Shown in pieces: positions 1-9,371 of a DNA stretch of 64,000 bases. The notes beneath the pieces are model-generated. The model searched no databases and was not told the origin of the DNA. It saw only the letters and a list, made by a program, of their open reading frames with translations. The number at the start of each line of letters is the position of its first letter. The stretch's first letter is position 1. This DNA is from Mesorhizobium muleiense. Its GTDB lineage: Bacteria > Pseudomonadota > Alphaproteobacteria > Rhizobiales > Rhizobiaceae. The position numbers and the translations under genes were made by a program. Location: contig NZ_FNEE01000002.1 of assembly GCF_900099905.1 (NCBI RefSeq), positions 1-64,000 on the forward strand, given 5' to 3'.

Positions 1-1
1 C

Positions 2-511
<510 letters not shown>

Positions 512-726
512 GGGCGGCGGCGCTTGGGGCTAGACTCCAGGCTCGTCATCTGTGGACATGAACGCCCAGCGGCAGGGCGATTTTCGGATTTCGTGAGGGC
601 GATGATGACGCTTCTTTATCATTCAGGGCTATCGAATCCAGGACTTGATTGCCATCCGGCGCACCAGCCGTTGACAGGCGGTTGGTCATGTCGAGAAGCA
701 TTCCGCTACGGACCGGGCAAGCACGA

Positions 727-2034
727 ATGAAGACCCAAATTGTCGTCGTTGGCGGTGGGGCTGGAGGTCTTGGACTCGTGCGCCGGCTCGGAGCACGTCT
801 CGGCCGCAAGGATTTCGATATCATTCTTGTCGAGCGGAACCACACCCATGTCTGGAAGCCGCTCCTCCATGAGGTTGCGGCCGGATCACTCGACGCAAAT
901 CTTGACGAAGTGGGCTACCGCGGCCACGGGCACCGTTGGGGCTACCGCTTCTTCTACGGGTCGCTGGAGGCCATCGATCGCACCGCGCGGCAGGTCACAG
1001 TGGCGCCGATATTCGACGATGACGGGTCGGAACTGGTCGGTCGACATCGGCTCCGATACGACTACCTCGTTATCGCAATCGGGTCGGTTTCAAACGACTT
1101 CGGCACTCCCGGAGTCAAGGATCATTGCCTTTTCCTCGAAGACCGTCACCAAGCGGATCGCTTTCGATTGAAGTTGTTGAATCATTGTCTTCGAGTTTCC
1201 AGGACAATGTCAGCTGATTCAACCGACGACGCCTTTGTTGATATAGCTATCGTCGGTGGCGGCGCGACAGGCGTCGAACTCGCTGCTGAACTCTACAATG
1301 CTGCATCATCGCTCAGACATTATGGCCTGGAAGTCTTCGACGAGACCCGGCTGAGGGTCACTTTGATAGAGGCCGGGCCGCGGATTCTTCCGGCTCTCCC
1401 AGAAGCTTTGGCAAAGGCCGCGCATCAGGAACTTGAGGCCCTCGGCGTCCGGGTGCTCGCAAACACGGCTGTATCCGAAGCAACGGAACAGGGACTGCGG
1501 TGTGCTACCGGGGAGCAGATACACGCCAATATTTGCGTCTGGGCTGCAGGAGTGCAGGGGGCAAATATTCTGGGAGAGCTCGACGGACTTGAGGTGGCGC
1601 GCAGCAGGCAACTTGTCGTCCTTCCCACCCTCCAAACGAGCCGGGACGAGCGCATCTTCGCTATCGGCGATTGCTGCTTTTTCAAGCCGGAAGGGGCAGG
1701 CGGCCCGGTGCCGCCACGCGCTCAGGCCGCCCATCAGATGGCATCGACCGCTTATCGCAACATTCTTCACTTGATTGCCGGAGAAACGCCGGAAGCATTT
1801 GTCTATCGGGACAAGGGCTCGCTCGTGTCGTTGAGCCGGTTTTCCACCGTCGGCAGCTTGATGGGAAATCTCGTCGGAGGGCGGATGGCGATCGAAGGGC
1901 GGCTCGCCAGGATGATCTACGTGTCTTTGTACCGCATGCACCTGGTGGCCATACATGGCTGGATCAAGGGCCTGGCTCTTATCCTGGTCGGCCATGTCAA
2001 CCGGGTTGTCCGTCCGCGTCTCAAATTGCATTGA
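727..2034 (+). CDS. NAD(P)/FAD-dependent oxidoreductase, type II NADH dehydrogenase-like
   Basis: A 435-residue two-dinucleotide-fold flavoprotein. The FAD loop VVVGGGAGGLG lies at the N-terminus, a second loop IAIVGGGATGVELAAEL is found near residue 180, and the late FAD motif IFAIGDC is present. Residues near the C-terminus (YVSLYRMHLVAIHGW and GLALILVGHVNR) are the amphipathic membrane-binding segment seen in NDH-2 enzymes, which pass electrons from NADH to quinone at the inner face of the membrane without pumping protons. I start at the ATG at 727 because MKTQIVVVGGG directly begins the FAD fold; in-frame starts at 649 and 688 would add an unstructured leader. No good ribosome binding site is visible. 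It is about 215 bp after tdh and not clearly in its operon. Sulfide:quinone oxidoreductase is a less likely alternative. Confidence 0.8.
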   Translation: MKTQIVVVGGGAGGLGLVRRLGARLGRKDFDIILVERNHTHVWKPLLHEVAAGSLDANLDEVGYRGHGHRWGYRFFYGSLEAIDRTARQVTVAPIFDDDGSELVGRHRLRYDYLVIAIGSVSNDFGTPGVKDHCLFLEDRHQADRFRLKLLNHCLRVSRTMSADSTDDAFVDIAIVGGGATGVELAAELYNAASSLRHYGLEVFDETRLRVTLIEAGPRILPALPEALAKAAHQELEALGVRVLANTAVSEATEQGLRCATGEQIHANICVWAAGVQGANILGELDGLEVARSRQLVVLPTLQTSRDERIFAIGDCCFFKPEGAGGPVPPRAQAAHQMASTAYRNILHLIAGETPEAFVYRDKGSLVSLSRFSTVGSLMGNLVGGRMAIEGRLARMIYVSLYRMHLVAIHGWIKGLALILVGHVNRVVRPRLKLH

Positions 2035-2287
2035 GGTTGGTCAGGCGAGTGGCAGGCTGCGACCGAAAGATGCCGCTGAGGTCTGCATTGCACCTCGCCT
2101 GACGACGCCCGAGTGGTCTTGCCGCGTTCCTCGCCCGATTTGCGCCATATGGCATGCCGACGGACGGCTCAAAACGAATGATCCCGCTGAATTGAAGGGG
2201 CATAACAGCAGCGAAATCTGCCTGCCGGACGCCACTCTAAGGTCCGACTACAAATGTGACTTTGGATTAAGCGACAGCGTTGCACCT

Positions 2288-3154
2288 ATGGCCGTTGATC
2301 ATGACAGGGATAGCGTCAGCGTCCCGACCGAGCTGATGAAAATCGAGACCCGCCATGTGCCGGGCGCGCTGAAGCTGTCGCAGGAGATGGGCTGGCCTTA
2401 TCGCCAGGAGGACTGGGAATTTGCCGTGACGGTCGGCAATGGCCTGGTCCTCGAGCGGGCAGGACAGGTGATCGGCACTGCCATGTCCTGGAATTACGGA
2501 CAGGCCTATGCCACTGCCGGGATGATCATAGTAACCGGCTCCGCGCAAGGCGGCGGCAACGGCTCCCGGCTTTTTGACGGGTTGCTTCAGGCCACGGACG
2601 GGCGCAGCGTGCTGCTCAATTCGACGGAAGAGGGGCTCGCACTCTACAAGCGACGCGGGTTCACTGCCTGGGGTACGGTGGTTCAGCACCAGGGCCCGCT
2701 GACCGTTGCCGTGACGCAGAGTGCGCGCGACGACATCCGTCAGGCGACGGTCTCTGACCTCGCGGCAATCCAGGCCTTCGACGAACGGGCCACAGGCATG
2801 CCCCGGCCGTCGATGGTGGCTGGCCTCGCTGACGCGGGCAATGTTTCGGTCATCGAACGCGCGGGGCGGATTGCAGGCTACGCCATCGCCAGGCGGTTCG
2901 GCCGCGGCTATGTCGTCGGCCCTGTTGCAGCAGAAAGCGCCCAGGACGCGCGGCTTCTGATCCTGGCCCAGCTTGCGACGCTTCACGGCCAATTCGTGCG
3001 CATCGACGTCTATGCCGAACACGGATTGGGCGACTGGCTGGAGAGCCTGGGCCTCGCGCGTGTCGGTGATGTGATTGCGATGGTCAAGGGGCTACGGCCC
3101 GTCTCAGACGGGACGGCCCGCATGTATGCCTTGGCAAATCAGTCGTTCGGTTAA
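2288..3154 (+). CDS. GNAT family N-acetyltransferase with tandem acetyltransferase-like halves
   Basis: A 288-residue protein made of two GNAT-like halves. The first (from about residue 17, MKIETRHVPGALKL) contains the acetyl-CoA loop region GSAQGGGNGSRLFDGLL and the helix YKRRGFTAWGTV. The second begins near residue 145 (IRQATVSDLAAIQAFD) and resembles the Acetyltransf_18 domain found at the C-terminus of many such proteins. The substrate is unknown. It precedes the PLP-enzyme gene by 19 bp on the same strand and is probably the first gene of a GNAT-DSD1-FAD-ALDH operon. Two starts are possible, ATG 2288 or ATG 2336; neither has a strong Shine-Dalgarno, and the conserved-looking sequence starts at 2336. 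Confidence 0.78.
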   Translation: MAVDHDRDSVSVPTELMKIETRHVPGALKLSQEMGWPYRQEDWEFAVTVGNGLVLERAGQVIGTAMSWNYGQAYATAGMIIVTGSAQGGGNGSRLFDGLLQATDGRSVLLNSTEEGLALYKRRGFTAWGTVVQHQGPLTVAVTQSARDDIRQATVSDLAAIQAFDERATGMPRPSMVAGLADAGNVSVIERAGRIAGYAIARRFGRGYVVGPVAAESAQDARLLILAQLATLHGQFVRIDVYAEHGLGDWLESLGLARVGDVIAMVKGLRPVSDGTARMYALANQSFG

Positions 3155-3173
3155 GGAATGAGGTAGGGTAGCG

Positions 3174-4343
3174 ATGGATACGAATGTAGATATCCGTGAG
3201 GCGGCACAAACGATCGATGCCCTCATCACCCCGTCGCTGCTTCTGGACCGGGGGCGGATCGAGCGCAACATCCAGCGTCTGGCCGAGCATGCCGGAGAGC
3301 TTGGCGTGGTGCTGCGCCCGCATATGAAGACGGCCAAAAGCATCGACGTGGCCCGACATGTGTTCCCCGGCGAACCCGGCCCGATCACGGTCTCGACCAT
3401 CGCCGAGGCGGAGTATTTCGCCGGCCACGGCTTTCGAGACATCACCTATGCAGTCGGCATGTCGCCGGCTTCGGCCGTCCGGGCTATGGAGCTTTGTCGC
3501 CGCACCGGCGCTGATGTGAAGCTGCTGCTCGATTGCGTGGAGCAGGCCGACGCCCTGGCCGGTGTACGCGAAGCCACCGGCGTGACGCCGTCGGTCTTCA
3601 TCGAACTGGACTGCGACGACCATCGCGGCGGATTGAAGCCGGACGATCCCAAGCTGCTCGATGTGGCCGACAGGATCGTCGCAGCCGGCGCCAACTTGGT
3701 CGGCGTTCTCGCCCATGCCGGCGAGTCCTATGGCTTGAGCACGCCCGATGCGCTGGTCAAGGCAGCCGAGGACGAGCGTTCGGCCACCGTGGGCGCCGCC
3801 GAAACTTTGCGCGCTCACGGCCATCCCTGCCCGATCGTCAGCCTCGGCTCGACGCCGACGGCGCACTTCGCCGAGAACCTCGAAGGCGTCACGGAGCTGC
3901 GCGCCGGGGTCTACATGTTCTTCGATCTCGTCCAGCACGGGGTAGGGGTCTGCCGTCTCGACGATATCGCGATTTCCGTGTTGGCCACGGTGATCGGGTC
4001 CAAGCCGGAAAAAGGATGGGTGCTGGTCGACGCGGGCTGGATGGCGCTTTCGCGCGACCGCGGAACCGCAAACCAGCAGGTCGACCAGGGTTACGGTGTC
4101 GTCTGCGATGAAAAGGGGCGGGTGCTTGAAGATGTGATCGTGGCGCAGGCCAGCCAGGAACACGGTATCCTCGCCATTCGTGCCGGTTCTGGAAAGTCCA
4201 TGCCCGATTTGCCGCTCGGGGCTCGGGTCCGGATTCTGCCCAACCATGCCTGCGCGATGGCCGCCCAGCACCACTTCTACAGCGTCGTCAACGGGGACAG
4301 TCCCCGGATCGAAGCCCGTTGGGAGCGGATCCGCGGATGGTAG
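3174..4343 (+). CDS. DSD1-family PLP enzyme, D-threonine aldolase / D-serine dehydratase-like
   Basis: A 389-residue fold-type III (alanine racemase-like barrel) PLP enzyme. The barrel starts with TPSLLLDRGRIERNI and carries the PLP lysine in RPHMKTAKS near residue 52. The C-terminal LPNHACAM contains the His and Cys that bind the divalent metal in D-threonine aldolases, D-3-hydroxyaspartate aldolases and eukaryotic D-serine dehydratases. Such enzymes cleave D-beta-hydroxyamino acids retro-aldolically to glycine plus an aldehyde, or dehydrate them. The start at 3174 follows a GAGGTAGGG-like ribosome binding site. It lies in an operon with an FAD amine oxidase and an aldehyde dehydrogenase, which supports the aldolase reading: acetaldehyde and glycine would be the two products to clear. 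The exact substrate is an inference. Confidence 0.85.
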   Translation: MDTNVDIREAAQTIDALITPSLLLDRGRIERNIQRLAEHAGELGVVLRPHMKTAKSIDVARHVFPGEPGPITVSTIAEAEYFAGHGFRDITYAVGMSPASAVRAMELCRRTGADVKLLLDCVEQADALAGVREATGVTPSVFIELDCDDHRGGLKPDDPKLLDVADRIVAAGANLVGVLAHAGESYGLSTPDALVKAAEDERSATVGAAETLRAHGHPCPIVSLGSTPTAHFAENLEGVTELRAGVYMFFDLVQHGVGVCRLDDIAISVLATVIGSKPEKGWVLVDAGWMALSRDRGTANQQVDQGYGVVCDEKGRVLEDVIVAQASQEHGILAIRAGSGKSMPDLPLGARVRILPNHACAMAAQHHFYSVVNGDSPRIEARWERIRGW

Positions 4344-4404
4344 GGGCTGCAATCGCAACGCTTTGCATGGCGCCCGTGCAAACTGACGCACTGGTGGTGC
4401 AATC

Positions 4405-5679
4405 ATGAAGTTTACATCTTATTGGCTGGATACGTCTCAGCCGTTCAACGAGGGCGCGTCCAAACCGCTCGAAGGCCACTACGATGTAGCGATTGTGGGC
4501 GGCGGCCTGACCGGATCCTCCGCCGCGTTGGCCCTCGCCAAAAAGGGCGCCCGGGTTGCACTGTTGGAGGCCGAAACGATCGGCAACGCCGCTTCCGGCC
4601 GCAATGGCGGGATGTGCAACAACGGTTTTGCCCAGAACTATGCAATCATGGCCGGCAAGCACGGCAAGCCGGCCGCAAACGCCCTCTACAAGGCTTTCGA
4701 CTCCGGCGTCGATATGGTCGAGCGGTTGGTGCAGGAAGAAACGATCGACTGCAGCTTCTCCCGGGTCGGCAAGCTCAAGCTTGCCGCCAAGCCCGAGCAC
4801 TACGACGTGCTGGCACGCAGTCAGGAACTCTTGGCGGCCAATGTCGATCCCGGAACGAGGATGATCGCGCGCGCCGACCTGCGAGACGAAGTCGGCACCA
4901 ACCGCTATTATGGCGGGCTGCTCTTTCCCAAGAGCGCCAGCATGCATGTCGGCCGTTTCGTCCGGGGTCTGGCGACCGCGGCGGCGCGGCGCGGCGCAGA
5001 GGTCTATGAAAACGCCCCTGTCATGGCTCTGCGCAAGGTCGCCGACGGGCATGAGGTCGAGACCCCGCGAGGCAAGATCGTCGCGCGTCAGGTCCTGCTG
5101 GCGAGCGGCATTTCCCAGGTCGGTCCGCTCGGATGGATCCGCCGCCGCATCGTGCCGGTCGGCGCCTTCCTGGTCGTGACGGAACCGCTATCGCCTTCGC
5201 AACTCGAGCGCCTCATGCCGACCCGACGCAACGTCGTCGACACGCGCAATCTCGTCGTCTACTGGCGGCTGACGCCGGACAATCGCATGCTGTTCGGCGG
5301 GCGGGCCCGGTTTGCAGTATCCAACCCGCAGTCCGACGAGAAGAGCGGCCGGATCCTGAAAGCGGCGATGGTCGAGGTCTATCCGGAACTGGCCGACATC
5401 CGCATCGATTACTGCTGGGGCGGCATGGTCGACATGACCCGCGACCGGCTGCCGCGCGCCGGAGAGCGCAACGGAATTTACTACTCGATGGGCTATAGCG
5501 GCCACGGCACCCATATGTCGACGCTGATGGGCAGCATCATGGCCGATGTCATGGACGGGCGTCCCGACCTGAACCCCTGGAAGGATTTCGACTGGCCGGC
5601 GATCCCTGGATATTTTGGGCGTCCCTGGTTCCTGCCGATCCTCGGCGCCTATTACCGCGTGAAGGACCTTGTCACATGA
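4405..5679 (+). CDS. FAD-dependent amine/amino-acid oxidoreductase (DAO family)
   Basis: A 424-residue member of the DAO/DadA-PuuB superfamily. The FAD loop is YDVAIVGGGLTGSSAAL at residues 26-42, followed by the acidic strand end VALLEAE. The motif GNAASGRNGGMCNNGF is the ASGRNGG signature of gamma-glutamylputrescine oxidase-like enzymes. The closing motif YYSMGYSGHGTHMSTLMG contacts the isoalloxazine ring in this family. These enzymes oxidise a primary or secondary amine to the imine, releasing ammonia after hydrolysis. The gene is 61 bp behind the PLP enzyme and overlaps the next gene by 4 bp (ATGA), so it is translationally coupled to the aldehyde dehydrogenase. Glycine or another amine coming from the PLP enzyme is a plausible but unproven substrate. 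Confidence 0.85.
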   Translation: MKFTSYWLDTSQPFNEGASKPLEGHYDVAIVGGGLTGSSAALALAKKGARVALLEAETIGNAASGRNGGMCNNGFAQNYAIMAGKHGKPAANALYKAFDSGVDMVERLVQEETIDCSFSRVGKLKLAAKPEHYDVLARSQELLAANVDPGTRMIARADLRDEVGTNRYYGGLLFPKSASMHVGRFVRGLATAAARRGAEVYENAPVMALRKVADGHEVETPRGKIVARQVLLASGISQVGPLGWIRRRIVPVGAFLVVTEPLSPSQLERLMPTRRNVVDTRNLVVYWRLTPDNRMLFGGRARFAVSNPQSDEKSGRILKAAMVEVYPELADIRIDYCWGGMVDMTRDRLPRAGERNGIYYSMGYSGHGTHMSTLMGSIMADVMDGRPDLNPWKDFDWPAIPGYFGRPWFLPILGAYYRVKDLVT

Positions 5680-7130
5680 ACTCGCCCCTCGAACACCTGT
5701 CCCGCAACGGACGCCTGGACAAGTTCTTCATCGACGGTCAATGGGTCGAGCCGAAGGGCACCGCCGAAGGCATCGTGGTGAACCCCGCCACCGAAGAGGT
5801 CGTGGCCCGGTTTCCGCTCGGAAACAGCTGGGATGTGGACGCGGCCGTTGCAGCGGCCCGCCGGGCGTTCGCCACCTGGAGCCGTACCAGGCCGGAATAC
5901 CGCGCGGGTCTGCTTGATCGCCTGCAGGCGCTGCTCGAAGCGCGCAATGAACTGCTTGCGCAATGCTTGAGCCTCGAAATGGGCGCGGCGATCGGATATG
6001 CGCGCACCGCGCAGGTGCCGCTCGCGATCGCCCATGTGCAAGTCGCTCGCGATGTCCTGAAAACCTTCCCCTTCGTCGAGCAGCGCGGCCACACCGCCGT
6101 CACCCACGAACCGATCGGTGTCTGCGCCCTGATCACGCCCTGGAACTGGCCACTCTACCAGATCACCGCCAAGGTTGCGCCGGCGCTCGCCGCAGGGTGC
6201 ACGGTCGTGCTCAAGCCAAGCGAACTCTCTCCTTTGGACGCCCTGCTGTTCGCCGAGGCGATTGAGGAAGCCGGCTTCCCTGCCGGTGTCTTCAACCTCG
6301 TCAATGGTGACGGCCCAGGCGTGGGCATGGGTCTCGCCTCCCATAGGGATGTCGACATGATCTCCATTACCGGCTCCACCCGTGCCGGCATCGCGGTGGC
6401 CCAGGCCGCGGCGCCGACGGTCAAGCGCGTCGGACAGGAGCTCGGCGGCAAGTCGCCGAATGTGATTCTGCCCGACGCCGATCTCGATCGTGCCGTTTCG
6501 CTGGGCGTCGCCGCCGCCTTCCGCAATCTCGGCCAGTCATGCAGCGCGCCGACGCGTATGATCGTGCCGCGCGTGCGGCTGTCCGAGATCGAGGCAATCG
6601 CCAGGAGGGCCGCAGCCCAGATCATCGTCGGCGATCCGCTTTCGGAAGCCACCACTCACGGTGCAATCGCCAACCGTTCCCAGTTCGACCGCATCCAAAC
6701 CATGATCGGCATCGGCATTTCGGAGGGCGCCAGGCTCCTCACCGGCGGGTCGGGTCGCGCCGACGATCTGAGCGTCGGGTTCTATGTGAAGCCGACCATC
6801 TTTTCCGACGTGCGCACAGGCATGCGCATTGCCCAGGAAGAGGTTTTTGGGCCAGTTCTGTGCATCATCCCCTACGACACGGTCGAAGAGGCCGTCACTA
6901 TCGCCAACGATACGGTCTACGGCCTGGGCGCCCATGTGCAGGGCGAGGATGTGGGCGCCGTCAGGGACGTCGCCTCGCGGATTCGCGCCGGTCAGGTTCA
7001 TCTCAACTACCCAGCCTGGGATCCGCACGCCCCGTTTGGCGGTTTCAAGCAGTCCGGAAACGGACGCGAATATGGCATCGAAGGCATGTTGGAGTATCTC
7101 GAGGTCAAATCCATCCTCGGCTATTTCTAG
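5676..7130 (+). CDS. NAD(P)+-dependent aldehyde dehydrogenase
   Basis: A 484-residue enzyme, full length for the ALDH superfamily. The NAD-binding region contains TPWNWPLYQITAKVAPALAA and KPSELSPLDA. The glycine loop is ITGSTRAG. The catalytic residues are visible as Glu255 in QELGGKSPN and the nucleophile Cys289 in NLGQSCSAPTRM. The C-terminus has FGPVLCIIPYDT and PFGGFKQSGNGREYG. It oxidises an aldehyde to the carboxylate and is cytoplasmic. The start ATG overlaps the stop of the FAD oxidoreductase, indicating coupled translation. In this operon it most likely removes an aldehyde made by the aldolase-like or oxidase partner. No terminator is evident directly after it. Confidence 0.92.
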   Translation: MNSPLEHLSRNGRLDKFFIDGQWVEPKGTAEGIVVNPATEEVVARFPLGNSWDVDAAVAAARRAFATWSRTRPEYRAGLLDRLQALLEARNELLAQCLSLEMGAAIGYARTAQVPLAIAHVQVARDVLKTFPFVEQRGHTAVTHEPIGVCALITPWNWPLYQITAKVAPALAAGCTVVLKPSELSPLDALLFAEAIEEAGFPAGVFNLVNGDGPGVGMGLASHRDVDMISITGSTRAGIAVAQAAAPTVKRVGQELGGKSPNVILPDADLDRAVSLGVAAAFRNLGQSCSAPTRMIVPRVRLSEIEAIARRAAAQIIVGDPLSEATTHGAIANRSQFDRIQTMIGIGISEGARLLTGGSGRADDLSVGFYVKPTIFSDVRTGMRIAQEEVFGPVLCIIPYDTVEEAVTIANDTVYGLGAHVQGEDVGAVRDVASRIRAGQVHLNYPAWDPHAPFGGFKQSGNGREYGIEGMLEYLEVKSILGYF

Positions 7131-7658
7131 GCGACATTTTTGCCGGGCGCAGAGGGCGCAGGTGGCGCCGTCCATGCCTGCAGACCGGGCGGATCGTCAA
7201 CCAGTTAAAGTGAAGACTGCACGGCTTGCTGCGCCTGTCGCCGAGTTCCCAGGCGGCAACCAGCGTGGATGTCGTCTCAAGAAGCGAGATCCATCGCCAG
7301 TTGCGGGCGAGACCACGCCACGCGCAGACAAGCTGTCGGACCGTATGGCCGAACTTTTCGGTGCTTGTTCTTTCGGCTAAGTCAGAAAGCGCCGGACGGA
7401 GTAGTGCTCGATTGCGATCGATGTCTCGCCGGTAGCGACCATCCGCCATCATGTCGCCAACGCCTGGTCCCGGTTTGAAAGCCATGCCCGCTGAACCCAA
7501 AAGCATAGAAAAGTCCGTCGTGGCGGGAGCTTGGGCTCATGATTCGTTTGTCTTGCTGTCTGTACGATCGAATTTAGTGGAGAACTCTGGCCTGGAGCCT
7601 CCTCGATCGTTCGAAGCGCCGCCGTGATGAGTTCAATTTGTGATTATTTTGACCAGGA
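7131..7658. other. Intergenic stretch without a convincing gene
   Basis: About 530 bp between the aldehyde dehydrogenase and the convergent TIM-barrel gene. The longest frame is on the minus strand (roughly 7105-7506). Its segment VRQLVCAWRGLARNW is faintly like the arginine-rich DUF1127 motif, but the frame runs into the 3' end of the ALDH gene and has no ribosome binding site, so I do not call it. There is no obvious U-tailed hairpin. The 3' part (7500-7658) is locally AT-richer. It may hold decayed coding DNA or untranslated regions. Confidence 0.5.
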
Positions 7659-8357
7659 CTAACCTCCCACGCTCTCTTGATGTCCTTCGAGGCAAGCGGA
7701 AATCGCCCGCAGCTGGAATTCCAGTGCGGGGCTCTCCGCCGGGAACCGGCCGTCCAGCGCGGAGGTGCCGACGGTAAATCCCGCTGCGCCACTGCTGCGA
7801 ATGGTGTTGATCTGATCCGGCCGGTCCACCGATCCCGCGACGATAACGGGCTTGGGCACGGCCCGGCACACAGCGTCGATCAGAGACGGCACATTGCCTG
7901 CCGAACGGTAGGCGAGAAGGTCGAGACCGGCGACACCGGGATGGCTGGCGAGCGCGACCGCGCTTTCGACGATCTCGGCCTGCGATCCTTCCAGAATGCT
8001 CGGGTGCCCGACGATGCGACCCGGAAACGGATAGTAGCGGATGGGCGTCCCTTCCAGCAGCGGCAGCACGTCTTCGGCATGGGTGCCACCGAGGAGAAAG
8101 TCGACGCCGAGGTCGATCGCCGCCTTGACCGAACGGATCTCGCTGTCGCGGTCGAGCGATACGACTTCGAGATAGGTACTGGCTCCGCCCTCGCGGATCT
8201 GGCGGGCGAGGGCGGCGAGCGCGTCGAGCGGCAGGCCGATGTCCTTGAAGCCGATGTGGCGGATTCCGGCTCCGAGCGCCGTTTCGGCGTGGACGGCGGC
8301 GTCGGGCACCGTGCGGTCGTTGCGTGTCAGCATGAAGATGAAGTCGAATTGGGTCAT
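7659..8357 (-). CDS. TIM-barrel protein of an acid-sugar catabolic module, function unassigned
   Basis: A 232-residue protein that reads as one phosphate-binding beta/alpha barrel. It opens FDFIFMLTRNDRTVPDA, has an early GFKDIGLP strand-loop, and ends with VIVAGSVDRPDQINTIRSSGAAGFTVGTSALDGRF. The last part resembles the standard phosphate-binding loops of HisA/TrpC-type barrels (GSV near strand 7, GTSAL near strand 8). Its gene is 18 bp behind the PdxA2-like gene and is the last of a three-gene leftward operon with the DUF1537 kinase. That suggests it acts on a phosphorylated C3 or C4 sugar or acid, as an aldolase, isomerase or epimerase. I do not recognise a characterised orthologue. Confidence 0.7.
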   Translation of the reverse strand: MTQFDFIFMLTRNDRTVPDAAVHAETALGAGIRHIGFKDIGLPLDALAALARQIREGGASTYLEVVSLDRDSEIRSVKAAIDLGVDFLLGGTHAEDVLPLLEGTPIRYYPFPGRIVGHPSILEGSQAEIVESAVALASHPGVAGLDLLAYRSAGNVPSLIDAVCRAVPKPVIVAGSVDRPDQINTIRSSGAAGFTVGTSALDGRFPAESPALEFQLRAISACLEGHQESVGG

Positions 8358-8375
8358 GGGGTGACGGCTTTCTGG

Positions 8376-9368
8376 TTAGGGGAGGGAGGCCTTCAGCCTA
8401 AGGGCGTAGTCGAAGGCGGTCTCCAGGCTGGAGGGGTCGGCAACGCCAGACCCCGCGATGTCGAAGGCGGTGCCGTGATCGGGGCTGGTGCGCACGAAAG
8501 GCAGGCCCAGCGTGACGTTCACGCCATGGTCGAGGCCCATATATTTGACCGGGATGAGACCCTGGTCGTGATACTGGGCGACCACGATGTCGAACCGGCC
8601 CTTGCGGGCCTGCATGAACACGGTGTCGCCTGGCCATGGGCCGGAGGCGTCGATACCTTCGGCACGGGCCGCCTCGATCGCCGGCCGGATGATGCGGATT
8701 TCCTCCTCGCCGAAGAGACCGCCTTCGCCGGCATGCGGATTGAGGCCGGCGACGGCGACGCGCGGATGGGAGATGCCGAGCGCCTTCGCACCGGCATCGG
8801 CCAACCGGATGGCATCCATCTGCGCCGCGAAATCGCCTTTGCGGATCGCCTCGGACAGCGAACAATGGATGGTGACGAGGACCGTGCGAATGTCCTCGTT
8901 CGCCAGCATCATGGCGACCTTGGGAGCCCCGCCATGATCGGCCAGGATTTCGGTGTGGCCGGGATAGTGCAGACCGGCTGCTGCGAGTGCTTCCTTGTGA
9001 ATCGGCGCCGTTACGATGCCGCCCACCCAACCGTCCCGCGCCAGTCCGATCGCGACAACGATGGCGTCGAACGCCGCGCGTCCACTGACGGCCGAAACCT
9101 GGCTGACCGGTGGCAGGGCGGAAAGCTGCGAGGAGCAAAGCACGTTGAGGGTTCCGTCATCGAGCACGGTCTCATCGACGGAGGCGATCGGCCGGATCCG
9201 CACATCAGAATTAAGTGCGCAAAGGGCGTGGGTCATCACCAGCGGATCACCGACGACGATCCAGTGTCGCTTGTCCGGTCGACGGAGATACATTTTTGCG
9301 GTGATCTCGGGGCCGATGCCGGAGGGATCACCCATGGTCACGGCGAGAGGAGCGTCATGGGCGGTCAT
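8376..9368 (-). CDS. pdxA2: 4-hydroxythreonine-4-phosphate dehydrogenase family, PdxA2-like
   Basis: A 330-residue PdxA-family oxidative decarboxylase. The N-terminus reads AVTMGDPSGIGPEITAKMY. The metal-binding histidines lie in YPGHTEILADHGG and in VAQYHDQGLIPVKYMG with LDHGVNVTLGLPFVRTSPDHGTA. Biosynthetic PdxA oxidises 4-phosphohydroxy-L-threonine in pyridoxal phosphate synthesis. The PdxA2 subgroup, found beside DUF1537 kinases, oxidises and decarboxylates 4-phospho-D-threonate or erythronate to dihydroxyacetone phosphate. The gene is 3 bp from the DUF1537 kinase stop and in its operon, so the catabolic role is preferred. A biosynthetic role is not excluded by sequence alone. Confidence 0.88.
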   Translation of the reverse strand: MTAHDAPLAVTMGDPSGIGPEITAKMYLRRPDKRHWIVVGDPLVMTHALCALNSDVRIRPIASVDETVLDDGTLNVLCSSQLSALPPVSQVSAVSGRAAFDAIVVAIGLARDGWVGGIVTAPIHKEALAAAGLHYPGHTEILADHGGAPKVAMMLANEDIRTVLVTIHCSLSEAIRKGDFAAQMDAIRLADAGAKALGISHPRVAVAGLNPHAGEGGLFGEEEIRIIRPAIEAARAEGIDASGPWPGDTVFMQARKGRFDIVVAQYHDQGLIPVKYMGLDHGVNVTLGLPFVRTSPDHGTAFDIAGSGVADPSSLETAFDYALRLKASLP

Positions 9369-9371
9369 CGG

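Noticed and set aside
3084..4406. 440-codon minus-strand frame across the D-threonine aldolase-like gene
   Set aside because: Shadow of the plus-strand PLP enzyme, which has full family motifs.
7105..7506. DUF1127-like small protein on the minus strand
   Set aside because: Only a faint Trp/Arg pattern; the frame runs into the aldehyde dehydrogenase gene and has no ribosome binding site.
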